Made by a program: the position numbers and the translations under genes. A stretch of 64,000 bases of DNA, from positions 3,965,501 through 4,029,500 of the forward strand of contig NC_064540.1 of NCBI RefSeq assembly GCF_023856365.1, written 5' to 3'. The stretch is from Brienomyrus brachyistius (lineage: Eukaryota; Chordata; Actinopteri; Osteoglossiformes; Mormyridae). Below the pieces are notes generated by a model that worked only from the letters and a program-made list of their open reading frames with translations, did no database searches and had not been told where the DNA came from. Numbering within the stretch: the stretch's first letter is position 1; every line of letters begins with the position of its first letter. Of the stretch, positions 11,451 to 22,626 are shown piece by piece.

Positions 11451-13477
11451 TTTTGAAAGAAGACTGCTCTGTATATCAACACTCTGCAGAATGTTTCTGG
11501 AATGTCCTTATTTTTGGGGGGGGGGGGGTTTCTCACACAGCACAATAATGAAACTCACACGTTCTATGTTTTAAATGACACTGCATATGTTCATTTCATT
11601 GTAATAATTTTTCATTATTTGTCAGACGTGACAGTGCTCTCCAGTGTTCATCTGGAGTCCGGAATTCTGTAAAGACTGAGGTATAATTTTTACTCAGTTC
11701 AGCACATTTTAATAAGCGGATTTCCCCAAAGTGCTGAGTACAAAAAATAGTAATACAGTAGTAACATGAAATTAAATTTAACCAGTCATGGTTTTATAGA
11801 TAAATGAACAATATTAATATTATATTAAATGTTAACGGGGACATAGGTGTCAGAGGTAAGAACAAAAATTCCCAAAGTCGAGGAACGAAAAAATTGTAGC
11901 CAAGTTGTTTCTGAATCTGTCCCCCCCCCCCCCCCCCCCCCCCATCCCTCCACATGGCCCCACCTTTTCGGATCTCATACATTTCAAAAAGAAAAGGTGA
12001 GCGTGGCCAGACCCCAGCTAAATCCAGGAGTCCACGGCGGCAGAGTCTGCTGGCTGGTTCGGATCCGGTTCCGATAGCTCGATGATCTCAAAGTTTATAC
12101 CCAAGGACACGGGAGGAGAAGAGAAATGGACAAAAAAAAAAGGTCAGTAAGCAGGTAAAAAAAATATGACAGGTACATTCAAAGGCTTACAGGCGGCAGC
12201 ATGATAAGCTGCATCAGCATGTCTAACCGGGGACAGCCGGACTAAAATAGCATTTCTTCACTCATGATTTACATCCTTGGACCCAGAAAATATTTCTTAT
12301 ATTATGTGACAGCTACTGTTATTTATTCTAGGAATTGCACAAAAAGCCTTTATCCTTCTGCCTGGAGAGTGTGTGAGCGCTTTGTGTGTGTTAATATGAG
12401 TATATATAATTTATATAATAATATAAATTAATATAAGCATAAGGACTTAGAATCCCTGTGCCTTTTAAATTAGAAGATGGGTTTTGAAGTTCGTCTTAAA
12501 AATCCAAAGTGAAGCATCCGATGTTTGTATTTTCTGCCCCTACAACCCTGCCCAGGATGGTATTTTGAAGGTGGATGGATGGATGGATGGATTTCTTTTC
12601 CTCAAGCTGCAGGATCCCTTGCAATATTTTGAACGAGCCATTGATTGTGTCTTCAGTACACGTTGTTATTCTGATTCTGAATCTACAAGAATTTTTTTAC
12701 CTCTAGGCGACATATTCTTGTGCGAATATGTTGAGATCTAAGTACAAATTTATAACTAAGATTAAATCCTTGCAATTAACAATTGACAACAATATTAGAG
12801 TGTGGGAGTTTTTGTTTATGGGGTTTTAAGTCTAAACTTAGATTAATGTTTCATAATTAAATTGACGGGTCTGTGAAGCTTGGAGTGGGCGGATTGGGCA
12901 GGAATGAGAGCATTTCTGTCACATTAAATAATGCCGTATGCAGTTGTTTTGTAAGAGCTTACAAAAGGGCATCTCGCAAAGGCTGTGAAAAGGATCAGGT
13001 AACATAGGAAGCGGAAGTCTGACCAAGAGAAATCTATGTGACTGATGCTGATGTTTAACTCCTAGCGGAACAATCAAACGTCCGGGTCCACATGCCACAA
13101 AAGAAGGAAAGCATAACTATTTGTATTGCACGTGCCGAGGTAAGGATGCAAGTCATCAGTGAAGATAATATGCAACGATTATTCCTCCCGGTTCCCCGCA
13201 GCCCAGGACAGAAGGCGAATAGCTCCCTCACTTTTTCATGGTGATATGGGGGCCACAGCTTATTAAACCGCTGTGTGTATCTGTCCGCTCTCACTACTGC
13301 ATTGTGGTTATCTGTGAATGCATACATACTACTGTCAGAACCAAAGCTGAGAATCCACGTGTAAAGCCTTCCGAGGAAAAAATTAATGATGTGCCTTGTG
13401 AAATAATCTATTCCTGGACAAATTGTTGAAAAGGGCTTAAATGAAATAACAGTTAGAGCTGAGAGATTGTGACAGAG
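11451..13477. other. No gene recognised; poly-G and poly-C tracts
   Basis: There are 13 G at 11516-11528 and 23 C at 11921-11943. A short (ATGG) run at 12572-12590 is probably a decayed retroposon tail. The remaining sequence is AT-rich, with open frames of 90 codons or fewer that I do not recognise. Confidence 0.55.
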
Positions 13478-13632
13478 GGCTCACCGAGTGGCCTTGGTGC
13501 CCCCACCCCCGCAGCGATGAGGATCTGAATCCTGCCTGTACTCAATGCGTGATGCTCTTCTTCTCTCATCCAAAGACATGCAGTTAAGCTAACTGGCCTC
13601 TCTGTAGTGTGTGTGTGTGTGTGTGTGTGTGT
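13478..13632 (+). repeat. SINE fragment running into a (GT)n array
   Basis: The plus strand shows the head and body order of the SINE family: 'ggctcaccgagtgg' (A-box position), 'gatctgaatcc' (B-box position) and 'catccaaagacatgcagtta'. The GT run at 13606-13632 replaces the GT-rich spacer. The tail is missing. Confidence 0.5.
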
Positions 13633-13724
13633 AAGTGGCTCGGTCATGTATATTGTACATTATGGAGACTAAATGCCCCCACATTGTGATAAAAAGCTGT
13701 TCTTTCGACGTTGTGGTGACCATT

Positions 13725-13889
13725 TTTTTCACTCCCCACAAGGGGAAACTCAATTTTATAAAAGTTTTCTGACTGCAATCAAATACATTTTTCTTGTATT
13801 TTGTTTGTTTGCTCCCGGTTAAGGTTGTCATTGTTGATGAGGGTGTTTCCCATTGAAATGAATGGAGAGTCCCCACAAAGATATGAATG

Positions 13890-13931
<42 letters not shown>

Positions 13932-14183
13932 TCTGTGTGTCTGTGTGTGGGGGGGGGGGGTTCGCATAGATCACATTTGAGGACCAAAAATTTAACAAAA
14001 ATCTGTGAATGCAATCAAAAAAGTAAAAATGCCAAAAGTCTTGTATTTGGGTTGGTTACTTATGGTTAAGGTTAGGGATGGGTAGGGGTTAAGGGTGTCG
14101 TGATTGGGGTTAGGGTTTTTCCCATAGAAATGAATGGACGGTCCCCATTTAGATAGTAACACCAACTTGTGTGTGTGTGTGTA

Positions 14184-14222
<39 letters not shown>
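13725..14222 (+). repeat. Dispersed repeat present twice in tandem, each ending in (GT)n
   Basis: Copy A (about 13725-13946) and copy B (about 13957-14222) share the internal block 'cccat(t/a)gaaatgaatgga' followed by 'gtccccac/t', and each ends in GT repeats. Copy B continues into (TA)n. Copy B also holds 'taaggttagggatgggtagg'. A 12-G tract (13949-13960) separates the copies. A third copy lies inverted at 54357-54560. The family is a non-coding fish repeat whose class I cannot assign. Confidence 0.65.
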
Positions 14223-14223
<1 letters not shown>

Positions 14224-15227
14224 CCCCTGCCTTATACTACCTGCACTGTCAGAAAGAAAGTTTGTACCTTTGAGGGGACTATTACATGTCACTGGGACAG
14301 ATGGACAATTAATTAATGTACAGAATTTGGTTGATAAAGATACGGTTGAGACATAATAGTGAAAGGTCAGTCAAATATAGGATTGTGTTTGACCAAACTG
14401 AGGATGTGTTCTTAGTCTATAGGTTTCAATATTTGTGTATGTTCAACTGACAAAGTACATCACATTTTATAAGAAGAAACCAAAGCAAACAAATCATATT
14501 CCAGGAGGATAATGAATAAATTCATAAAATCATTAACTGTCCTTTACAAATACAATTATGAGGAATGGTATCGTGATCATCGGGGAAAATTAATGGAAGA
14601 TGTCAATCATCAGTGACCCAATTTATGGAATAATGACACTAAGAAAGAGGATAATGCACCCGACTAGATCATGCTGAACTTTGGGTACTTACTCTGGATA
14701 TCTGTTACTGAGAGCCTTTGGGACCTGATGGCCCTGAATAGGAAGTAGAAGAGGGAGCCTGGAAAAATGAGAAACCAAGTATTCTATTGATAAACAGCCT
14801 GATGATGTGGAAGCAGAGATAACCAAATGTAATACGGAATAGCCCCCAGTGGATTAAGCCATGGCAGAATTATAAAAAGATCCTAGGTAAGGGGATTTAT
14901 GTAGCTGTGAGGCTTGACACACTCAATGCCATGTAATACCTTCACACAGCACATGCAGATGATTTGATTACAAAGGAAATGTGTTTCTGGGTGTCTATAG
15001 GTTAGAAGTGTAGAAGAACACAGTATATCTTATGCATAGCATCTGTGTCTCAGAAGACATATTTATCTAATGCTATAAGATGAATTTTTAAATTTGAACT
15101 CTCCCATCGCATTTTAAGTTGACATTTTGTAAAATTGCTTTCCATTGCATTTGTGGCCTCAATTTAGTTTAGTTAACTTCACAGGGAACATAACTGGCCC
15201 CGAATATCATATCATAGACTCAAAAAT
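14223..15227. other. No gene recognised
   Basis: AT-rich unique sequence with no open frame of note and no repeat that I can identify. Confidence 0.55.
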
Positions 15228-15345
15228 CCGTCCATCTTCTACAACAGCATATCTAGTATGGTATCTCATTGGGCCTGGAGTCTATCCCAGTTAGCACAGG
15301 GCACAAGGTAGCAGATAGTCTGGGCTGGGTGCCAGTTGGCTAAAG
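15228..15345 (-). repeat. LINE/SINE 3' end fragment
   Basis: Blocks 'tccgtccatcttctacaac', 'ggcctggagtctatccca' and 'gggcacaaggtagcag' are the reverse complement of the tail region shared by the SINE/LINE copies here, but strongly diverged. Confidence 0.5.
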
Positions 15346-15593
15346 GAGATTAGCTTAATAATGTACCTAACACATGTGTGTTAGATTCCAATAAATTTAT
15401 GAAACCGGAATTATTGATGGGAGGATTCCTATCAATAAATGCTTCAATTTCAGTCAATGAATAATATTGCAGCCAGAATTTTGGCAATATTCAGCAAACT
15501 TTAGACCCGACATCAGGTAAGTGTAAATAGAAGCAGGTGTGAGAAAAGTGCCACATTGTAATACCAGGTGTCAAGGTTGCATCCTATTGTCAG

Positions 15594-15882
15594 GGCCTCA
15601 AACCAGTCCGCTCCCGGGTCCGGGATCCAGTAGAATCAGCCACCATTTCCTAATGGTCCTCACTGGTTTGTTAAATCCACCTGTGTAACAATTGCATTTT
15701 AATCAGTTAAACACTGGTTGACTTCATTTGTTCCCTGAGAGGTCCTGTACTGTTTCTCCCTGCAATTTTCATTATTTACTGATCTGCTGCCTCTTTCAGG
15801 ATTCAGATGTTTTTTGGTATTATTCCCCATTCAAGTTTTGGAATCTGTCTTAGCTTTTTACTGCAATAAACAGCTGTGAAAC
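15594..15882 (+). repeat. Possible decayed solo LTR
   Basis: It starts tgtcagggcc, contains pyrimidine-rich stretches and an AATAAA about 17 bp before an end reading gctgtgaaaca. This is the general plan of fish Ty3-type LTRs. No 5-bp duplication matches at the ends and no TATA-like box stands out, so the call is weak. Confidence 0.25.
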
Positions 15883-16540
15883 ACTTAGTTCACAGGATTC
15901 TAGTTAATTCATTACATCTATGTACTTGTACTACGTACTCATTGTTTCAAAGGAAGTTTCATTCCAGGCAAACCTAAGAGGGTCAAAAAGCAGACCATTG
16001 GTAAGCTGAAGAAGCAAGCATTTGCTGCAATGTTTTCATACACTGTTACAACCATCTGTAGAATCGTAATTTTACAGAAATAAACTTTTATTTCCCCCAA
16101 AACAAGTAGGCATAAGGACCGTTGTAAATCGTTCTTGATTGTGTCAGTGGCTGCTACCACAGATCTGAGACCCTCAAAATGAAGACCCTGGAGTGGTGTA
16201 ATTCTCACGCAATAAAGAAAATGTCAACTCTTAAAACATGTATAATACATTGTGAGTATAACATTATATGACATTCAGCAGGTAATTAATCTGAATAATT
16301 TCAACTTAGGCTCCCTCATTTGTTCTGCTCCCGATGACCTGCCACACCTGATTTCTCCTGATGGCTGATAGGATGAGAAAATTATGCTCCTCAATCTGAG
16401 CACAGGTTCAATGTCATTTGGAGAGAGAAGAGATTGACAGAAAAAGTGGGAAATTGTGGGAAATTAATTGTCATTCCTGGATCCTTTAAGATCTTTAAGA
16501 TATATACATATATAGTACTGGCTTCAAACTACAATTATCT
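15883..16540. other. No gene recognised
   Basis: An 89-codon minus-strand frame (15939-16208) has no recognisable motif. No repeat was identified. Confidence 0.5.
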
Positions 16541-17140
16541 ATGATTTACACTGTAAATTGTTATCTCTTCTCAGGAGAGGAAATGAGTTCCATAGTCAGG
16601 GGTTGCTTTGTTGGTGAAGTAGTTTGTGATCTTTGCCAAATCCATGGCAATCTCAACCAGCACAGCTATCATGGCACACTTCAAAGGCATGCCATTCCTC
16701 CAGGATTGTGGCTGATTGGACAGTCCTTCATTCTCCAGCAAGATAACAACCCAAAATATAACTCAAAAACACAGGAGAACTATTCGGTGAAGAAGGAAAG
16801 TGAAGGACTAATGACCAGACAGAGTCTCCAGGCTTCATTCCCACAGAACCTGTATGATACTAATTGGACAGAAAAGTCAAAACAAAGCAACACACAAGCG
16901 CTCTAGATCCACCTCTTGGAACTGCTGCAGGGCTGGAAAGATGTCGGATGATTTCCTGCCAAAAGTTTTTGTGAGGCTGTTATGAAGGCAAATGGTGGCT
17001 ATTGTGAGGAATCCAAGAGAATAATTTCTATATTGTAGAGTGTTTTCGTTTTCATGCATTTACAGAAGAAAAACATAATATAAAACATAATGTAAATCTT
17101 GTTTCCAGCAAAGGAACCCAAACTTTTGCCACTGTACATG
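16541..17140 (+). pseudogene. Tc1-like transposase relic (C-terminal part)
   Basis: Tc1/mariner transposases cut and paste DNA with a DDE/DDD triad. The 121-codon frame at 16541-16906 contains ILQQDNNPKYNSKT, the degenerate form of the family's QQDNDPKH motif that holds the second catalytic aspartate. Further on, after frame breaks, 'LLELLQGWKDV' and 'AVMKANGGY' type segments (about 16905-17010) correspond to the usual C-terminal tail of the protein. The sequence 'aaacttttgccactgtac' near 17118-17135 resembles a Tc1-type terminal repeat. The N-terminal DNA-binding half and the left terminal repeat are missing or unrecognisable, and stops and shifts break the frame. It is a dead copy. Confidence 0.7.
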
Positions 17141-17416
17141 CAATGTAGATATTGCATTGTATACATTTGAAAAGAAAATATGTGTATAGTTAACATTCAT
17201 TCCATGCAGTATTATTATTTCATTTTATAGGCTCACATAAATTTGAGCAAAAGAATTCCTATTGGATATTACACATTCATATGAAATTTCCTTTCATACT
17301 CCGAAAGGCTGGCTGCATCTAAAGACGAGTGACTAAAATAATAATATTTACAGCTCAATTACGGAGAGGCTGACACAATAAACCACATACTTATATATGT
17401 TTATGGTGAATCCTGC

Positions 17417-17575
17417 ACCAGCGTTTCCCAGTCCAGTCCTAGGGGGCCTGCAGATAGTCCATATTTTTGCTCCCTCCCAGCTCACTGCCAGACAATGCAC
17501 AGTAGGGAGCTGGGAGGGAGCAAAAACATGGACTACCTAGGGGGTCCCCGAGGACTGGGTTGGGAAACACTGTCC
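17417..17575. repeat. Foldback (hairpin) element
   Basis: The inner arms at 17456-17482 and 17508-17534 are 27 bp each and pair with one mismatch around a 25-bp loop. The outer arms (cgtttcccagtcc...; ...actgggttgggaaac) extend the pairing towards both ends with gaps. It has no coding capacity. It looks like a miniature foldback transposable element, and relatives lie at 10012 and perhaps 26189. Confidence 0.75.
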
Positions 17576-20500
17576 TACACAATCAAGGTACAACTTTGGG
17601 AGGAATAGTCTGACACTGAAACAGATAGGGTAAGATGAGCCAGAGGCAAATATAACATAACACACTCCTACAGGAATACCTATTCCCCGACTACACCCCA
17701 AAGTCACATTTCACTTTTTTGATACAGTAAAATCACTCCTGCATATTCAATCAGCTGCATAATATTTAGTCCATGACTGCACCAGGTCTTTACTTATAAT
17801 TTCTAGGTAGGAGTCTAAAGTTCCTTCTGGGTCTCTGAAGAATTCAGGTCCAACAGAATGTGCGAAAGCTCTGCCATCTGTTTCCATGAGAAACAGGTCA
17901 CTGATGCACATAATATACCTCCATTATTTTACCCCAGTTCCTATATGGAGATTTACCTAACAAGTGCACTGGTATTCAGTTTAACTGTCTTTATTCAGCG
18001 TTTAGTATGGATTGATAAATTCAACATATAACCACACATAATAGATGGATTTCAACCAATTTCACTGGTTTATAGAGACTAATTCTGAACTAATTGTTAT
18101 GTTCATGACACATAGTATATTTAAATGTACTCAAAATTCTATTATTTTTGAGTACTATCCGACTTAAAAATGGGAAATGTGTTGTGGTAGAATGATTCAT
18201 AGTCTATTAATTTTGAATAATGTTGTCTTTTGGGTTTTTTTTCCACTGTTGACGGCTTATCGTGCAACATCACATCCAGGCCCAACGACATGTGCATCAA
18301 TTTAGGTTTGGAGGGAAAACACACATTCTCTGTCGCTTGTCTTTTAAGTCAAGGATCAACTGAGAATCAGATTATTCATGGTGACTTGTAACACGTTGCC
18401 AGGGAAGGCTTGCATCCAGTTATCTAGCAAGGAACTTGTTATTGGCTGTGCTTGTGTCTGTCAACACACTCTGAATCAATGATAAGCAAAGCTGAGGGGC
18501 TTCAGCTTTTATCTGTATGACAATACCTACTACGTAAGCTCGCCTGCCTTATCTTTACTTATTCATATATTTCAATATTTCACATTGGTTTGGGGAAGAA
18601 ACGTCAATGATGCTTGCAGTAACATTACTACCAGCGAGACATGTCCTTCATCTCCTCTAATGAGTGCAGGCAGCGGCGAAGTCTAATTAGCCTTAATTTG
18701 CTCAATACAAACTTGAATATACATTTTTTAAAGCTTGCCTCAACCCATTTACCTCTGCCCCGAGAAATGTCAGCAGAGGTTGTGCTAAGTGATGGTGGCA
18801 CCAGATCAGATGCAGTTGATGTACGTCTTCCCAAGCGCTGTTGCTCTGCATCGCCTAAGGCGCTGCACGCTCCGAGGCAACGAAGCAACCTGTCTAGGGA
18901 GGGGCTCCATGACAGGGCTTTGCCCTTGCACAAATGTCATAACAACTGGAAAGTGCATGTCCAGATTAACATTTCACCAGATATTTTCTTTGAAGGGGGT
19001 GCCAGAAAAGGTTGTCCAAGAGCACTCGGCAAGGGAACAATAAAATCAAGTAAAAAAATTCATATGGTAGGTTATCAAGCAATCAAAAGTAGGAGCAAGA
19101 TAAAAGACAATCAGCTTTTTAACTACCAGTAAAATATGCTACGTCTCTAAAAGGGAAACACAACACAGATGTTAATTATTGTATTATTATACAACAAGTG
19201 TTAATTACAGAAATAATCTGAGTGTGGTAGACAAAGATAAATTATGTTGATTTGCCAATGATGTATTCCAAAACAGAAAAGCTGCTTTCACTGATTCACT
19301 CAACAAAGATCTTATTTACTGTTTTAAGTATCTACTTCAGAGAAATTTTAACAAGAATCGACTTCTGTGTAATTGCATAAGCAATGCAGCTCTTCTGTTT
19401 TGTTTGTTTTCGTTCATAGTTACCACTGGTGGATACAGATGTATTCAAGAGTTCTGGCTCAGGCAAATGAAAATTAATATGTATCATTATGAAAATCGCC
19501 AAGTGCAAGAACGTAGAAGAGAAAATAGGGCAGCTTTGGTGTCTTAGTCTCTGCTGAATTTCGTTCGATAATAGAAAGACAAGTAATTAAAATGGAGGGG
19601 ATTATGGAAATGTATTAATTGTATTTAGCACTGTGCTCTTCAGCTTACACTTCACCGCTGGACGCGCACATTCCGACGTTTCATAAATTACTCAAAATAA
19701 AAGTGCTGGGATAAATAAATAAATAATAAGTAACTAACGACAGGAGTGCACACATCCTTTAGCAGCAATCTGTGGGAGGCGTAGATAACCTTGATTTTCT
19801 CATAGGTATTCATGTGTATGCTAATGTACGATCAGACGGTATGATAAATAGGTATTCAGTATGGAGAGACAGGACTATAATCTACGTCTAATACACTAAC
19901 ATTGCTGACACATCGAGTCTTGCACCTTTCTTTGTCATGTTTATGTGAAGATGTGATGGGGTTTTAAATGCATTTCTTTAAAACTGGGAAGAGTTTAGCT
20001 GAACTTTTGTCGTTCTGCTGAATCGCATGTTTCTCATATCTCCGCCCTACATCCCCAATGGTTTTTTGGGTCTTTTTGCCATTTTCCACATCTCCTAGCC
20101 ATGTGATCTCATGGAACCACTGGCTAGTGCTGAGATTTTTAATTAAGTCTGAAGCTCTGGAGGTTTTCGTCCTCTTGGTTTACCCATAGTGGATCCCTGC
20201 ATTCCTTCCCATGCGTAACATTCTTCTCGGACTTCTGAAACCCAAGAATGTGCACTGCCTAATAATTTGCGTATGTTGGGCACCTATCATAAAGAATCAG
20301 TTGGGTACTCTTTCCTTCCTCACCTATGACCCGATTCATCTGCTGTGTTGGACTCCAGTTTTCATAAGTCCTCCACTGATTTTAATTCCTGGGTCCCATG
20401 GAGAATCTCTAGGCTGCAGTATAGAAAATCCAGCAGAAATATATATGATATATAATACATTCCTTGAGGAATGTGTACTGAAAGTTTGTTTTGTCTGGGC

Positions 20501-20960
20501 AACCTCTGATTCAAAAATTCCTGTCGTCTGAGCCAGTGAGATAGAGACAGTGATACAATGAATGATCTACAGAGGTAGAGGTAAGCACAAAGTAAGCATG
20601 ACGTTTATCGCGGCAGCTTCTCCATAACTGCACACTGTGCAATGCAGACAGATCAGGAAGGATTAATTATGAGTTATTACAATGTATCACTGCGTCTATT
20701 TAAAAACAGTATAGCTTCATGATCATTTAAATCTGCAGCCAGTGGATTCACTTTGCAAAGCACTGTATTAGAGATATATTGTCAGTGTTTTACTGCATAT
20801 TGGAAAAATTAAAGTTATGAGAGTTATCCAATAACACATTCATACATTGGCAAAAGATCTGTATCTCATAGTAATATGCAAAATCCATTCATAAACTAGT
20901 CATACTATCAATTAGTCATAACAGCTAGTCATAGCAGCTATATTCGCATGACTGTTTTGC
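17576..20960. other. No gene recognised
   Basis: The longest open frame is 163 codons at 18641-19132 (plus), with overlapping frames on both strands and no family resemblance. The interval 18640-18900 is higher in complexity and GC than its flanks and could be conserved non-coding DNA, which is unproven. The rest is AT-rich. Confidence 0.5.
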
Positions 20961-21230
20961 ACTTCGGAGGGCAGTACTGTTGCCTCACAAGCTGGGGAGC
21001 CCAAGACCATCTCTGCTGTATGTTCCTCCTGTGCCATTTGGGTTTCCTCCCGCAATCCAACGGCATGCAGTTAGGCTGATGGTTGTCTCTGAATTGCGCA
21101 TAGTGTGTGATTATGTGTGTTTTTCCCCTGTGATGGACTGGCCTGCCATCCAGCCCGTACTCGAACCTTGCATCCTGTTCTGCCCAGGACCCACGCTGAC
21201 CATGACCAGGATGGAAGATGGATGGATGGG
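20961..21230 (+). repeat. Old SINE copy, plus orientation
   Basis: The order of blocks is complete but diverged: 'gggcagtactgttgcctcac' (head), 'gggtttcctcccgcaatcc' (body), 'ctctgaattgcgcatagtgt' (spacer), 'tgtgatggactggcc' and a terminal 'gatggatggatggg'. Target-site duplications are not visible. Confidence 0.65.
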
Positions 21231-22048
21231 ATTATATTAAATATAATTAAACAGGACATTCATTTAGAATACTGTATTATGTAATTTTTAAATAATTTTG
21301 GATTTGTCAATTGTCAAACTCAAAAGGGACTTTAGTAGCTAATTCTTTCTTCTTCATATAGCAGACCATTCCTGTTACGTAAAATCCAATTGCTGGCTGA
21401 AATGACAAAAAACAACATTATCTCGTCTAGAGTTCAGTACCCGCAAAATAAACGCAGGTCATTAAAGGGGCTGCATCCCATTTTTGTGTTGGTTGTTCAT
21501 ATAAAAGTCTATTTATTTGGTTAACTCTGCTTTGATAACTCCAGAACTTTGACTGACCTTCCATTGCACATGTATTTTGCTGTTGTTGTGATGTTTTTGT
21601 CAGTGCTCACTGTTGTCTTGTCTCGACGCCATTTGAAATTATTGCCTTATTGGATTCTGCATGGATTTTTATAAAGGCATTTATGAAAGTGTGTGCAGAA
21701 CTAGGGGTATATGTGTCAGCTGTAAGAAATGAGACGGCTCTGCAGAATCAAATATTTTTTTCAGATTTACCTGTTTATTTTCTGAAGTGCATGATACGAG
21801 GGCTTCGCAGTCATGTTTGACATTCACACATCATAAGAAGCTGTTAAAACATCCTCTCCTTTAATAAACAGACAACGCACATGCATTAATATAGTAAGGG
21901 TCAAGACAGAATCACTCATAGGAATTGTAAAAAAAAGGAAATAATAATCTCTAGTACCCTGTAATAAATGAGATCATAAAAGTGCGCATGGATCAACATG
22001 GAGTTCAACATGGTATATGTTTATAATATTTTACCATTAATGTATGTT
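21231..22048. other. No gene recognised
   Basis: AT-rich unique sequence between a SINE copy and the nested transposon block. Confidence 0.5.
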
Positions 22049-22425
22049 CAGTGGCCAGTTTAATAGGTACACCTGCTCCTCCAAACACTGAATCCTGTGG
22101 CTGCAGTTGAATACATAGAGCATGCAGATGGGGCCACAATGCTCACTTCCTGTTTGGCTAAGCATTAGAATGGCTACGATGCCCTTTGGATGTGGCGTAA
22201 CCGTTGGTACCGGATGTGGTTCCATCACTGCAGAAACAGCCATTGTCCTGGGATTTTCACTCACTGCATTGTCTAGAGTTTACAGAGAACGGTGTGATGA
22301 ACCAAAAAAATCCAGATGTCATGCCCGGCTCGTCCGCTCCTCGTGTGTGCCACGCCCCCTGATTACCCACGTGTGTTTCCCGAATTGTACCCAGCTGTTT
22401 CCGTTTGCTGTCATTCAGTCTGGTG

Positions 22426-22433
22426 TATTTAAG
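22426..22433 (+). promoter_or_regulatory. TATA-like box of LTR 1
   Basis: TATTTAAG lies 31 bp upstream of the self-primer segment. A transcript starting 25-31 bp downstream would carry the primer at its 5' end, which fits the self-priming model. The start site itself is inferred. Confidence 0.6.
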
Positions 22434-22456
22434 TCCTGGTCTCCCCTGTTTGCTTT

Positions 22457-22466
22457 GTCTGTCATT
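22457..22466 (+). other. Self-primer segment in R of LTR 1
   Basis: gtctgtcatt is the exact reverse complement of 22615-22624 (aatgacagac), the bases starting two positions inside the internal region. In Tf1 and related elements the 5' end of the mRNA folds back on such a site, is cleaved and primes minus-strand DNA. That role here is inferred from position and complementarity. Confidence 0.7.
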
Positions 22467-22613
22467 GATGTTAGTTGGCGTTACATGTCTCCTGCTCCCA
22501 GTTTGTATATTAAACCCTCGTTAATCCCCGACTTCCGCCTGCCTGCATCCTTCTTGCCCGTTCGCCTCGAACGATCGCCGCTCTGCCCGCGATCCCCGAG
22601 CGTTATCGTGACA

Positions 22614-22626
22614 GAATGACAGACCA
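22614..22626 (+). other. Primer-binding site of element 1
   Basis: gaatgacagacca follows the CA end of the 5' LTR directly. It does not resemble a tRNA 3' end complement (no leading TGG). It pairs with 22457-22466 over 10 bases. The start codon of the proline-rich frame (22616) lies inside it. Confidence 0.7.

Larger units (their letters stand above)
22317..22613 (+). repeat. 5' LTR of element 1
   Basis: 297 bp, TGTCATGCCC...ATCGTGACA. U3 runs to about 22456, with the TATA-like box near its end. R begins at or near the self-primer. ATTAAA at 22509-22514 can serve as poly(A) signal. Confidence 0.92.

Noticed and set aside
13894..13946. GT arrays as telomere-like sequence
   Set aside because: The unit is simple GT with scattered variants, not TTAGGG. 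The nearby 'ggttaggg' words are part of a dispersed repeat.
18641..19132. 163-codon plus-strand frame
   Set aside because: No family resemblance, no start context, and overlapping open frames on both strands. Treated as chance or as non-coding conserved DNA.
22122..22619. 165-codon plus-strand frame before the element 1 protein
   Set aside because: It runs from the Tc1 relic across the 5' LTR and ends right after it. It crosses an insertion junction, so it cannot be an evolved gene. The same LTR-derived peptide recurs at the 3' LTR.
22614..22626. tRNA-type primer-binding site
   Set aside because: The sequence lacks the TGG complement of a tRNA CCA end. Self-complementarity with the LTR explains it better.
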